Of a stretch of 64,000 nt of DNA, positions 54,598 through 64,000 are shown in pieces. The stretch's first letter is position 1; each line of letters opens with the position of its first letter. Origin of the DNA: Symbiodinium natans (lineage: Eukaryota; Sar; Dinophyceae; Suessiales; Symbiodiniaceae); contig CAJNDS010002001.1 in assembly GCA_905221605.1 (NCBI GenBank), positions 675,001-739,000 of the forward strand, written 5' to 3'. The notes beneath the pieces are model-generated. The model made no database searches. It was not told where the DNA came from and saw only the letters and a program-made list of their open reading frames with translations. A program made the translations under genes and the position numbers.

Positions 54598-55136
54598 TCA
54601 TGCAGGTAAAAAACCCCATGCAACATCAACCAAGCTCCGTACTCTGCCAAGATCAATCTATCCAGATAGCTCTTCGTTGGCCTGCTTCGAACTGTCTTGC
54701 TTGCAAGTCAGAGTATCACTACAATATAAGCCAAGGTCTGTGCTCTGCCAACAGCAACTTCTGCGGTGCATCAAAACAAAGATCAACATCGACTCAGCCA
54801 GGATCGAGGCTGGACAGAAGTCGTGTGGATTTCATGGATGCCAGTGTTCTTCTCCTGACTTCTCACGCTCCCTTTTTGAACAAACAACCATCAGTAGATC
54901 AACGCCAGCAAACGCACACGCACGTGCAAAGAGTACGGGCAGATGGCTGGACATGACACTGAACGGTTCCGTCCTCAGTGTCCACTTCCATGCACGACCT
55001 TGGATTTGATAAGCAACAAGCATTGATCATAATCTTATAATTTCCAAGCCCCTATAAGAATCTGACTTCATCTTCTGCCAGCGGCCATCTTGGCTTAAAA
55101 ACCCTGGCAGAGCGCATCACATCATGCATCTACACA

Positions 55137-55289
55137 TGAAAATCAACCGAAACAGGCCAGAGTGTCATTGTGGAAGCTTCTTCTTCGACGAAGTGAACTC
55201 CTCAGGCTCGGCCGTGCTTGCGGCCTCGCACCTGAGTTGCGTTTCCGATGATCACTATTTAAAAAAAACAACGCAAGCCGCCGGCTGAT
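55137..55289 (+). CDS. Short start exon, right-arm copy
   Basis: MKINRNRPECHCGSFFFDEV and onward, then a stop at about 55287 that the left-arm copy lacks because of the 33-bp indel. It is the inverted counterpart of 50935-51055. Confidence 0.4.
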
Positions 55290-55447
55290 TGCGTTCTCCT
55301 TCGCGAAGTCCACCGAACCCTGCGTCGAGTGTTTTGATGAAACCGTCTGAAAAGCTAACTCAGTTAACATTCTACTGCTGCAGACTAGTGTCTTTCTGCT
55401 GCACGGGCAATCGAAGGGCTCAGCGTCAACCTGTAGCAATACAATGA

Positions 55448-56041
55448 TTGTGCTTCGTCTTGCGGCGTGTTGAAGCTCATACGACGATGGTCTATGAAAG
55501 AAATATTATCATGATGTATGACGAGAAGCTCGACATCCTCGTCGTTGAACCACGCGTACTGCGAGAAGCGGTTCATTTCGACCTGAAACGCATGCCGCAC
55601 ACTGGTTGTGTTTGTTTAACTGTGGCATTCATCTTAGCTCCTCACAGTGAAACCGAGTGCGAATTGCGAAAGCGTTTGAAAGCTAAGAATTTCTGCTCAA
55701 GCCGAAACTACGTGTGCAACAATGGGTTTCTGAGGACTAGATGTTCTTGCAAGAATGCAATGAATCTCCGCGCGTCATGCTTTTCTATCAATTGGCCTTG
55801 TGGTTGTCACACGCGTAAAGCAATTGTAATTACTGACTCAACTGGACCAAGGCGAACATGTGTTTTGCCGCACATGATGATTGTAAGACTGAAGAATTCA
55901 CCTGCAGAGATACTTGGCATAGGTGCACGAGTTGATTGTCCACTCACCCAAGCTCCATCCATCAAATCCTTATCTTGTTGCATGTCTGGCCTTCTCTGCT
56001 TGGTATCTGATGATATATCATCAGAAAACCTGTGCATCTAG
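55448..56041 (+). CDS. 197-codon ORF, right-arm copy
   Basis: Same translation as the minus-strand frame at 50186-50779. The overlapping frame on the same arm (55923-56240) is also kept, with one residue changed, so conservation alone does not show which frame is coding. Confidence 0.45.
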   Translation: MCFVLRRVEAHTTMVYERNIIMMYDEKLDILVVEPRVLREAVHFDLKRMPHTGCVCLTVAFILAPHSETECELRKRLKAKNFCSSRNYVCNNGFLRTRCSCKNAMNLRASCFSINWPCGCHTRKAIVITDSTGPRRTCVLPHMMIVRLKNSPAEILGIGARVDCPLTQAPSIKSLSCCMSGLLCLVSDDISSENLCI

Positions 56042-56410
56042 GAATTACATGTATGGCCATGTGTTCTTTTTTCAGTTCAGAATAACATGCTATTGGCTCT
56101 TTACGTTTATATACTGGCGTCCTGAACTCTGGTCTCGTGTGAGCAGAGTACATTGTACATTAATGCTGGTAATGTGTCGCTGTCATCGGATCTGTCCTGT
56201 GAGTGGTGCTGCAGATCATCTGCAACATCTTTACACATGACGTCGCTCTTTTATCGACAGCTGCTGGCTTCTTGAGATAAATCCAACAGACAAAATGGTT
56301 TCATCACGTCGACTGGTAATGCACCTCCCTCACAAGGACTCAAAAGGCTTCCTAAGTGACCCACGAGGACTCACAAGAAGGATCCTTTCGAGCTTCTAAT
56401 CGAGTCTACA

Positions 56411-56569
56411 TCATGGCGCCGTCACACATGGAGTTTCGTCGATAAAAGGGTGGCTTCCGTTGTCAGGATGGCCGCTGGACGAAATCGCTTCACCAAAAAG
56501 GTGCGCAGGAGCTAACTCCGAACCAATGAGCTGAAGCTCCGCTACCAATCGGAAATCTATACAGTTCAT
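56411..56569 (-). CDS. 52-residue ORF, right-arm copy
   Basis: Inverted copy of 49658-49816 with the same translation. A 4-bp TTAA-type difference just upstream lengthens the open frame here to 63 codons. Confidence 0.35.
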   Translation of the reverse strand: MNCIDFRLVAELQLIGSELAPAHLFGEAISSSGHPDNGSHPFIDETPCVTAP

Positions 56570-57894
56570 GTTAATTAAGCTATTCTCTTCTAGGCTTCGC
56601 AACGTGTTCTTGTCCAGCTAGCCTTGTGTGAGAATGTCTTTTAGTACTCTTAACGTGAGCTGTTGAGCTACAACAGCGGCCCTCACACGTGGAATTTAGT
56701 CGATAAAAGGATGGCTACCGTTGTCAGGATGGCCACTGGACGAAAATCGCTTCACCGAAAAGGTTCGCAGGAGCTAACTCCGAACCAATGAGCTGAAGCT
56801 CCGCTACCAATCGGAAATCTATACAGTTCATGTTAAGCTATTCTCTTCTAGGCTTCGCAACGTGTTCTCGTCCAGCTAGCCTTGTGTGAGAATGTCTTTT
56901 AGTACTCATAACGTGAGCTGTTGAGCTACAACACCAACATGTTGTTCATTCAGCTAACCTTGTATGAGAATGTCTTTTAGTGCTGTTAAAAAAAGCTGTT
57001 GAGCTACAACACCACAGTCGGTTTTGGTTCCACGGCATGACTTCTCCAAAAACGTTTTTGCCTCAACCCTAAAACTTTCGACTTGGGATTGAGGCCTATA
57101 CCCTCTGAAAGTTAGTGTTCAGGTTTTGAACATTGCGGTTTTGGCTTAGGCTCGAGGGTTTGGTGTTTTACATTTAGGGCTTTCAGGCTATTTCAGGTTT
57201 AGAGTGTAGGGTTTCGGGCAAGAGTCCTGGTATGAATCAAAGATAATAATCCTTCCTAGGGGTTAAGTTTTGTACGGTTTAGGGTTTAAGGTTTGAAAGG
57301 GTTTAGGGTTTAGGGTTTAGGGTCTAGGGGTACTTACATAAAGGCTTGTAGGAAGTTAAAAGGGTTTGTAGAGATTTTCGGGTGCTTGGTAACCCTAGCA
57401 AGAAGGGCACCCTGATGTGGGTTTAGGGTTCAGGGTTTAGGGCTTAGGGTTTAGGAAAGGGTTTAGGGTTTTGGGTTTAAGGTTTTATGGTGTTGGGTTT
57501 AGGGTTTAGGGCTACACGGTCCTCTTCAGCCCGTATCAAGTGTTTAGGGTTTTAGGGCTTAGGGTTGAGATTTGGGGTTTAGAGTTTAGGGTTTAGGATT
57601 TAGGATTTAGAGGTTAGGGTTAAAAAATATTGGAAAACACCTGACACAAATAAGCGAATAAAGTAGAAACATCTATTTTCAAAATACTGATTATAGAGGA
57701 GGTAGTTTTGAAGCGCCAACCCGAGGGCAGTTTAGGGTTTAGGGTTTAGGGTTTAGGGTTTAGGGTTTGAGGTTTAAAAATATTGGAAAACACCTGACAA
57801 AAACAAGCGAATAAAGCAGAAACATCTATTTTCAAAATACTAATTATAGAGGAGGTAGTTTTAAGCGCCAACCCGAGGGAAGTTTAGGGTTTAG

Positions 57895-58550
57895 GGTTTA
57901 GGGTTTAGGGACCCAATACCTCCAGGACCTAGCAACTCGGAGTTTCGAAGCTGCGCCCACTGTGGGCCCCTGCATAAAAAACCCTCCTCCTGGCCTAGGT
58001 CTTCTAGGCGTCAGGGTGCCAGAAGAAGCTACCATGTGGGTAGTTATCTAAATGAGGGTCCCTTTTGGGGATCCCCTTTTAAAGGCTGCCGCCTTATAAG
58101 GGGTACTTCAAAAAAAGGGCCCTAATTTAGAAAAGCACCCATGCGGAGGTGGTGCGCTTGATGCGAGTCTACCCTGATTGCCTCCATCGCAGACACGCGG
58201 CTTGGCTTCTACAAGGAGGGGCCCCCTTACTACACTAACTATTGTTAAGGGACTTGTAACCTAAGTTAGGATCCTTATAAGTTAGGATCCTTATAGCTTC
58301 CCAACTTAGGGTCCTTATAACTCTACTTATAACTAGGAGGGCCCCTCCTTCTGTGGCTAAGTTTGCAACACCTCCACGACGCCGGCAAAACCAAGGCACG
58401 TTTCTTTTTTTGCTTGGGTTTAAAGGTTTAGGGTTTAGGGTTTAGGGTTTAGGGTTTTCAGTACCTCCATTAAGGTATCTAAAGGCTTTCAGGGGATCGC
58501 GTCAGCTCACTGGCGCCACTTCAGAAAGGCTCGGGCCTGGAGGTTTGTTT
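57895..58550 (+). other. Sequence right of the inverted repeat
   Basis: A plus-strand open stretch at 58142-58236 reads HAEVVRLMRVYPDCLHRRHA then AWLLQGGAPLL, a weak exon candidate. Otherwise TTATAAGTTAGGATCC-type short repeats and a small TTTAGGG block (58420-58455). Confidence 0.35.
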
Positions 58551-58563
58551 TTTATGTCTTCCT

Positions 58564-58564
<1 letters not shown>

Positions 58565-58612
<48 letters not shown>

Positions 58613-58729
58613 GTATTTTTTCTTCTTTGTTTCTGAGGTTTGCACGCGACTGACCCAGGCTGGCGTCTTCCATTTACGCCGGACCTTGGTCTCTTTTTTG
58701 GTCTCTCATTATTTTTATGTCTTTCTCTA

Positions 58730-58778
<49 letters not shown>

Positions 58779-58815
58779 ATTTATCTCTATCCCTCTCTTT
58801 CTCTTTGTTCCTCTT
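58565..58815. repeat. (CT)n microsatellites
   Basis: Two long CT tracts (58569-58607 and 58735-58775) with interrupted CT sequence after the second. The Ser/Leu-rich frames here are microsatellite translations. Confidence 0.9.
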
Positions 58816-58879
58816 TCTCTGAAGCACGGGCTCGCCGCGGAACATAATCCCGGACCCACAAGTCCTCAGTTCTACCATA

Positions 58880-58998
58880 CTTGGAGGTTCATAGGCACTT
58901 ATAAACACAATTATAACTGCTTTTATAACCTCTAAGTCCCCTAAGTAGGTTATAAGTACACTTATAAGTGGGGTTATAAGTACCTATGAACCTCCAAG
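58880..58998. mobile_element. TA-flanked MITE, family 1 (copy b)
   Basis: 119-bp palindromic element with CTTGGAGGTTCATAGGCACT and its inverse at the ends and TA on each side (58878-58879, 58999-59000). Shares terminal repeats and the GGTTATAAGTAC core motif with the copy at 309-456, but the interior is shorter, so it is an independent insertion of the same family. Confidence 0.8.
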
Positions 58999-59279
58999 TA
59001 GCATCTGCATCCTTACTTGTAGCTACGACACTGAATGCTGAGTTGCTTGCGATCACGAACGGATCGAGCACCTCGGCCGCCTGCAGGCCCTTGTGGTAGC
59101 ACCGCGGGAGCTGCAATGCGAGGAGTGTCGCTTTTCGAGTGTTCCCATCGTTTTACAGGGTTTTAGCATCAACTATCCATGCTGGATGTTTGTAGATGTC
59201 GCTTTGAAAAAAAAGGCTATAGCACACCCAACGGCTCATTTAATAGGGGCGCGCTTTTCAAGTGTTCCCATCATCTTGA

Positions 59280-59560
59280 CACCTAAACCTCCTAAACCCT
59301 AAACCCTAAACCCTAAACCCTAAACCCCAAAGGCTCATCCCGTTGAGGCCTTGCGAACTTTAAGAATTAGGGTTTAGGGTTCGGGTTTAGGGTTTAGGGT
59401 TTAGGGTTTAGGGTTTAGGGTTTAGGGTTTAGGGTTTAGGGTTTAGGGTTTAGGGTTTAGGGTTTAGGGTTTAGGGTTTAGGGTTTAGGGTTTAGGGTTT
59501 AGGGTTTAGGTTTTAGGGTTTAGGGTTGAGGGTTTAGGGTTTAGGGTTTAGGGTAAGTTT
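59280..59560. repeat. CCCTAAA block and long TTTAGGG array
   Basis: A short CCCTAAA block (59293-59325) faces a TTTAGGG array of about 27 units (59365-59553). Confidence 0.9.
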
Positions 59561-60700
59561 TCGGGTCTACGAAGAGATCCCTTTCCCGTCGCGAGCCTTG
59601 GCCAAAACCCATGGCGGCGCTGCGGCTCCTTCGGGACGTTCACGTCCAAAGACGTGCACGTGGCCGCGTCCTCCCAGAATTTTTGGGAAAACTTCAGGCA
59701 TCGCCCGTCTGTTCAGGGTAGGGAGCCTACGAAAATGCCCTGTGCATTTTCCCAAGTTCGGCCAAATTGCCCAGAGGCTCTCCGGGCATTATCTGTGGAT
59801 TAGGGAAAAGGATGAGCAACAAGGAGTCAAGATCGTTAGAAACGAAGAGTCCAAGCACGTCATGCATCCAGCTGGGCGTGTTTCCTGTAGACCCAAGATA
59901 GCCAAAAACCCGAATGGTTCTTGAAACCCTGAAAATGCCCACAAATTTCGCCTCGAGTCACGTACGTACCTCCAGTGGGCATTTTCTCAGCAATGGGGGA
60001 TCTTGAGGCGCTTTCTGGGTTCGCGCTCCGTGCCTGCTTGGCCATCTTGTCGCTGGCCTTGCATTTGATGGCGATTTAAAGTCTTCTGTACTCAACGAGT
60101 TCATGCGCGAATCACGCGAATCTGAGAAGCTGACACAGAGCAAGGAGAGGGCAGGAAAACTCAGGAGCACAAAAACAAGCTGCGGATACACATTCCATAC
60201 GCCCAAGACTTCCCAAGTCTGTGAAAGGCAGGAAAAGCTCCAGAATTTCTTTTATGGGGTTGCATACAATATCGATACGTTTCAGGGATATGAGTGTAGA
60301 TACGAATACATTTCCAGTACATGATGGATACGAACTGGATACCATCTAGAATACAAGGGGCGATACGCAGGTGAATGCATCGAGGAAACTCGCCAATTCT
60401 CCAAGCATACACTTCAAATACGATTTGAAAACGATTTGGATACGATTTGAATACGATTTGAATACGATTCGGATACGATTTGGCCACGCTGACTGCAGCT
60501 TTGAAAAATACAACTCCAATATGATTCCAATACAGAGGTGCCTGGTGGAGCATTCTTGCACAGCTTCTGCCGCTCATATGAATCATGCAGCATGAATGGC
60601 TTGCCTCATGGAAAAAATCGTATTCAACCCTGTATTCGGGCCTGTATTGGGCATTGTACAAAAACTTGTATTGGGGACCATATCTAAACCATATCCACAG
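59561..60700. other. Unique stretch with weak ORFs and GATACGATTTGA repeats
   Basis: A plus-strand frame at 59598-59924 (108 codons) ends in NEESKHVMHPAGRVSCRPKI and onward; its status is doubtful because GAAAATGCCC-type motifs recur in it. At 60260-60540 a 10-13 bp motif (GATACGATTTGAATAC) is repeated in degenerate form. Confidence 0.4.
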
Positions 60701-60712
60701 CGCATTCCCAAA

Positions 60713-61030
60713 CGACCCCCGGCACGGGGGGGGGGGGGTCAGTCGAGAGTTTCCTCCTCCCCCGCCATATCGGCGTTTCACCCTGTTTTGCCACCAAGCC
60801 CATCACCACTGCCGCCCCGCCCCCTTCAACAATTATTAGTTGAGTTACTACATATGATATATATGATAATATTTATGTAAAAGGGACCTTTAGGATGTAG
60901 TCGCGTGCGCGCAATCCGACCCCCGGCACGGGGAGGGCGTCAGTCGAGAGTCATCCCCTCCCCAGCCATATCCGGCATCTTCATTCTTTTTGCCACCGAG
61001 CCTACCCGCACCCTTTTCTGGACCTGAGCC
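60713..61030. repeat. Diverged direct repeat, about 206 bp apart
   Basis: GACCCCCGGCACGGGG, then GTCAGTCGAGAGT and GCCATATC, and further on CCCATCACCACTGCC, occur at 60713 onward and again at 60919 onward. No gene is supported. Confidence 0.65.
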
Positions 61031-61259
61031 CATCACCACTGCCCTCCTCCCGCGCACCGCCTCTGCTTGAGATCTAATAAAAATATTGTATTTTTTACTC
61101 ATCTTCAGAGTCCTCTCCCCTAACCCCAGATTTCCTGGAGTGCCAAACCCAGAGTTCCTTGGAAAGCCGAACCCCAGAATCTCTAAGGTGGGGACGTTCG
61201 AAGTAAAATATTTTTCGCATTTTGACAGCAGCCGGTGAAGACTAAAAACAAATGGCTAG

Positions 61260-61458
61260 GCTGTTGTCGCAGCACGCCTCAGGGCGGCCGCGACTGAGTC
61301 TTCGGTGTCAGACCCCGGCTCGCCTGAGGGCGGCCGAGTTGTCGCGGCACGTTAAAATCGCGCGCCTCAGTCTTCGGTCTCAGAACCCGGCTCGTCTGAG
61401 GCGGCCGGGTTGTCGCGGCACGCTCAGGGGCGGCCGACTGAGTCTTCGGTCTCAGAAC
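61260..61458. repeat. GCGAGCCGGGTT-type satellite block 2 (inverted)
   Basis: Three units containing CCCGGCTCGCCTGAGGGCGG then CCGAGTTGTCGCGGCACG and ACTGAGTCTTCGGT. They are the inverse complement of units at 38670-38870. Confidence 0.75.
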
Positions 61459-61617
61459 CTGGGTTTGGGGACTTAGGGCTTTCAGGGTTTAGGGTTTAGG
61501 GTTTCGGGTTTAGGGCTTTAGGGCTTTAGGGGCTGTCACGTTCTCGGGTTTGGGGCCCTTTGGATACATTTTCTGGGCCCTTTGGGGCTATTTTCTGGGA
61601 GTGTGGGGGCAGTCTGC

Positions 61618-61783
61618 AGAGTTTCTTATCACAGCTACAGCGCCACTGCAGTTCAGTTCCCCATTTGTTTTCGTAACCTACGGCCTAGGAAGAACAAAAG
61701 GGTACCCTTTGTCGTTTAAAGCGTTGCATTTGGGACATGACCCACGAAAAGACCGGGAAAAATGGCGCCCAGTCTCTCCCTAA
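61618..61783 (+). CDS. Coding-like terminal exon
   Basis: After a CTGCAG acceptor-like site it reads FLITATAPLQFSSPFVFVTY then GLGRTKGYPLSFKALHLGHD and PRKDREKWRPVSP with a TAA stop that merges into a CCCTAAA array. Good amino-acid composition, with a hydrophobic first part and a basic tail. I cannot name the family. Confidence 0.5.
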
Positions 61784-62457
61784 ACCCTAAACCCTAAACC
61801 CTAAACCCTAAATCCTAAACCGAGAGACAGAGAGTGAAGACCCCAGCCAGTCACCCCCAAAACCTAAAAACCCTAAACCCTAAACACCCTAAAGCCTGAA
61901 ACCCTAAACCCTAAACCCGAAAACCCCAAAAACCCGAAAACCCCCACCCCACGACCCGCTGGACGAGATCCTTCAGTGATGGAAACGGATCGGCTGCGTC
62001 GTGGGACGTTGGATTTGTTTTTGCTTTTGGGCGGGGGGAGGGGGGGTTGGGAGTGTTGGAGGGATTAGGGTTTAGGGTTTTGGGGTTAGGGTTTAGGGTT
62101 TAAGGTTTGAGGTTTAGGGTTTACAGGTTTAGGGTTTTAGGGTTTAGGATTTAGGGTTCAGGGAGTATGGCTCAGGCCTTACTCAAAGACCTGCTTCTCA
62201 AATGGGGTTTTGGGGGTCGCAAATCGCAATTCCCGCCGCGGGCTGTTGTTGCAAGGGCTGGCAGGGCGTAGCTCTTGAAAAAACCCGAAAGCTCTTGAAA
62301 ACCCGAACCCCAAACTCTGGGGTCTTAGGGTTCAGGTCTTTGGGTACAAATCAACCGAGGGGTGTTTCGTCCGGGAGGCTAGGAGGACATGGTTCTACGG
62401 GCGCCGTCCGCCACAAACACAAACCCCAAACCCTAAACCCTAAACCCTAAACCCTAC
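61784..62457. other. Telomeric-type repeats with small islands
   Basis: CCCTAAA units (61780-61930), then a unique island including METDRLRRGTLDLFLLLG on the plus strand (61979-62032), then TTTAGGG units (62060-62160) and another partly open stretch. Only the repeats are certain. Confidence 0.45.
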
Positions 62458-62542
62458 ATGGCCGTCTCCACTGCCTTCGTGATCTTGATGGCAGCGTCCG
62501 CAGCAGCTTTCCTGCCCAGCGAGCCAATACTCCGGCTCACAG
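62458..62542 (+). CDS. Signal-peptide exon 1
   Basis: ATG comes directly after a CCCTAAA array, encoding MAVSTAFVILMAASAAAFLP then SEPILRLT, and the exon ends CTCACAG|GTGTGT, a good donor. The hydrophobic core followed by AxA-F fits a secretory signal peptide; in dinoflagellates such an N-terminus with Phe after the cleavage site is also seen in plastid-targeted proteins. The following exons were not found before the satellite at 62668. Confidence 0.5.
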
Positions 62543-62667
62543 GTGTGTTCGTTTAAGGGAAGCCCTAGGTCATAAGCCTAACCCTAAACCCTAAACCCCC
62601 TAACACTAAACCCCTAAACCCTAAACCCCCGAACACTAAACCCCAAACCCTGAACCCCAAACCTCAG

Positions 62668-63260
62668 GCGAGCCGGGTTGTTGCGTCAGGCTCAAGGCCG
62701 GCCGCGCGGCCGATAAGAAAATTTGGTTCTGCTCATTTAAATAAATAAAATAGGGCGGTTCAAAAGTACCCCCCCCCACCAAATTGTCGGATCAACTTCT
62801 CTGAAAATCTGGCATTGTGAAACCGCATTTTTTTTAAATAACAGCACGATCCAACAATAACAAATTCTCAGAGACCTTCTCTAAGAAAATATGATACTGT
62901 TGAGCCACCTTGTTTTAAAGGAAACAAGGCGGTGCAACAGTGCAAAAAACTCAGAGACAACCTCTAGGAAAATCTGGCACTGTTGAATCACGTTGTTTTA
63001 AAGAAAACAAAGCGGCACAACAGTACGAAATTTCAAATACCACATGTAGGAAAATCTGGTACTCTTGAACCGCCTTGTTTTAAAGGAAACAGGGCGGTGC
63101 AACAGTACAAATGTTTCAGAGACAATCTCTAGGAAAATCTGGTACCGTTGAACCCACTTGTTTCAAAGGAAACAGCGCGGTACAACTGTACCAAATATTC
63201 AGAGACATTCTCTAAAAACTCTTTGTACTGTTAAGCCGCTATGTTTTTAAATGAAACTAG
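62668..63260. repeat. Palindromic GGCGGTTCAACAGTACC satellite
   Basis: A short GCGAGCCGGGTT piece leads into about five units of roughly 110 bp. Each holds a stem TGGTACTGTTGAACCGCCTT facing AAGGCGGTGCAACAGTACAA around a short TTTTAAAGGAAA loop, then CAGAGACAACCTCTAGGAAA spacers. The first unit shares AGGGCGGTTCAA(C/A)AGTACC with 38607. Confidence 0.8.
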
Positions 63261-63823
63261 ACGACTCTTACTCATGAACCCTACTGTGTCTCCCCACTTC
63301 AAAAATGATTTTGTTTAGTAAATCCGTTTGTGTTTTTTTATCAGAAATAATTTATGTAAACTCTGGCCTTGTAAATTGTACTGAAAACATGAAAACAAAG
63401 ATATGCGTTTCTTTGAGAGGCGGAGGCTTGCTAACCAAAACTTTAAATTCCAAACCTTACAAATAAATCTTGTGAAATCTAATCGACATGTCTGCCACTT
63501 TGCTACGCGACATCCACTCAGCTATGCAACCTGCAAATAACAAATATTAGCTCCACGGGAGTGTTGTTTTTTAAGGCATCATTCAGATAACTCTTCGAGT
63601 CTCTTTGGCCTATTTAGTGTTCTGAATCTCGTACCCCTGGCTGTCTGACTGTGGTCCTCAATGCAGCGCTGTCTTCCGTCTGAGAGTCGCGTCACGTGAT
63701 GTGCGTTGCCGGTTGGCAGTAAAATCATAATTCTCACGCTGCTACGTCAAGACTTCCTATGAAGAACTTCTGAAATTCACACACAAGCAAAGGCTTGCAT
63801 TTTGGACTTGCAGATGAAAAATG
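63261..63823. other. AT-rich unique sequence, possible promoter/leader
   Basis: No coding signal; stop-rich and AT-rich compared with both flanks. It lies upstream of the start exon at 63824. Confidence 0.4.
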
Positions 63824-64000
63824 TGTCACAAGGAGAAATGCGGACCTTAGCATTCGCTAAGATACCTGGCCGTGGGAGCCCAGTCTCTTGCTTCGCGATC
63901 CCAGCGCCACCCAACGCAAAAGTTTCGGCGAGCACCTACAGGGTGTTTCTCGTCTGCTTTCACCCAACCGGTGATAAGACGGAGAGGCCCGCCCAGGGAA
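63824..64000 (+). CDS. Start exon running off the window edge
   Basis: ATG is preceded directly by TTTTGGACTTGCAG, an acceptor-like site as expected for spliced-leader addition. The frame stays open for all 59 remaining codons: MKNVSQGEMRTLAFAKIPGR then GSPVSCFAIPAPPNAKVSAS and onward to TGDKTERPAQG. It is truncated by the window. Not recognised. Confidence 0.45.

Larger units (their letters stand above)
46208..57894. repeat. 11.7-kb inverted-repeat structure
   Basis: Left arm 46208-51080 (about 3.0 kb after removing the 1,864-bp insertion) and right arm 55112-57894 are inverse complements around a spacer at 51081-55111. Both arms carry the same 197-codon frame, the same 52-residue frame with its internal duplication, and the same outer 110-bp repeats set in CCCTAAA/TTTAGGG arrays (four copies left, two right). 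Differences are few: single substitutions and a 33-bp indel near 50910/55300. No target-site duplication could be fixed at the outer edges. Confidence 0.85.

Noticed and set aside
46208-57894. Polinton/Maverick or other large viral-like DNA transposon
   Set aside because: No DNA polymerase B, integrase, packaging ATPase or capsid-like frame was recognised in arms or spacer.
58545-58935. Ser/Leu-rich ORFs
   Set aside because: They are read-through of the (CT)n microsatellites.

Overview
This is a eukaryotic nuclear window, most likely from a dinoflagellate, possibly Symbiodiniaceae-like. The evidence is plant-type TTTAGGG/CCCTAAA telomeric repeats scattered through most of it, short exons whose introns use GC and GA donors as well as GT, ankyrin genes with a ubiquitin-like N-terminus of a kind I know from dinoflagellates, and AG acceptors lying directly before start codons, as expected with spliced-leader trans-splicing. 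The species assignment is inference. No rRNA, tRNA or CRISPR array was found.

Layout. 0-23 kb: a mosaic of 60-120 bp coding-like islands between telomeric-type arrays. Two islands groups resolve into genes: a partial (193-1126, minus) and a longer (about 3262-6173, minus) ubiquitin-like/ankyrin gene. Their first three exons have identical lengths (86, 84 and 109 bp), and in the longer gene two introns are bounded by exact 6-bp direct repeats. 23-25 kb: a hairpin-rich satellite and an AT-rich degenerate repeat. 25-27.3 kb: a two-exon SNF2-family ATPase on the minus strand, followed upstream by a 148-bp repeat that multiplies its start-codon segment. 28-30.1 kb: a frameshifted hAT-type transposase. 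32.3-34.4 kb: exons of a DFGW (Aurora-like) protein kinase. 36.4-38.5 kb: a palindromic satellite and a 57-bp satellite. 40.5-43.5 kb: two tandem exon-like expansions and several unidentified exons.

46.2-57.9 kb is an 11.7-kb inverted-repeat structure: arms of about 3 kb carrying the same open reading frames face each other around a 4-kb spacer with an F-box-like gene and a Cys-rich zinc-finger fragment. The left arm is interrupted by a 1,864-bp Tc1/mariner-type non-autonomous element; the right arm preserves the matching empty TA site. 57.9-64 kb holds a second copy of a TA-flanked MITE also found near position 309, CT microsatellites, more telomeric arrays, palindromic satellites shared with the 38.6-kb region, a signal-peptide exon and a start exon running off the window edge.

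There is no operon-like functional grouping. The genes are ordinary eukaryotic families. What ties the window together is repeat biology: telomeric-type sequence used as intron, MITEs, satellites with hairpin units and a large inverted repeat. Most short exon calls rest only on open frame, splice-like borders and amino-acid plausibility, and are scored accordingly.
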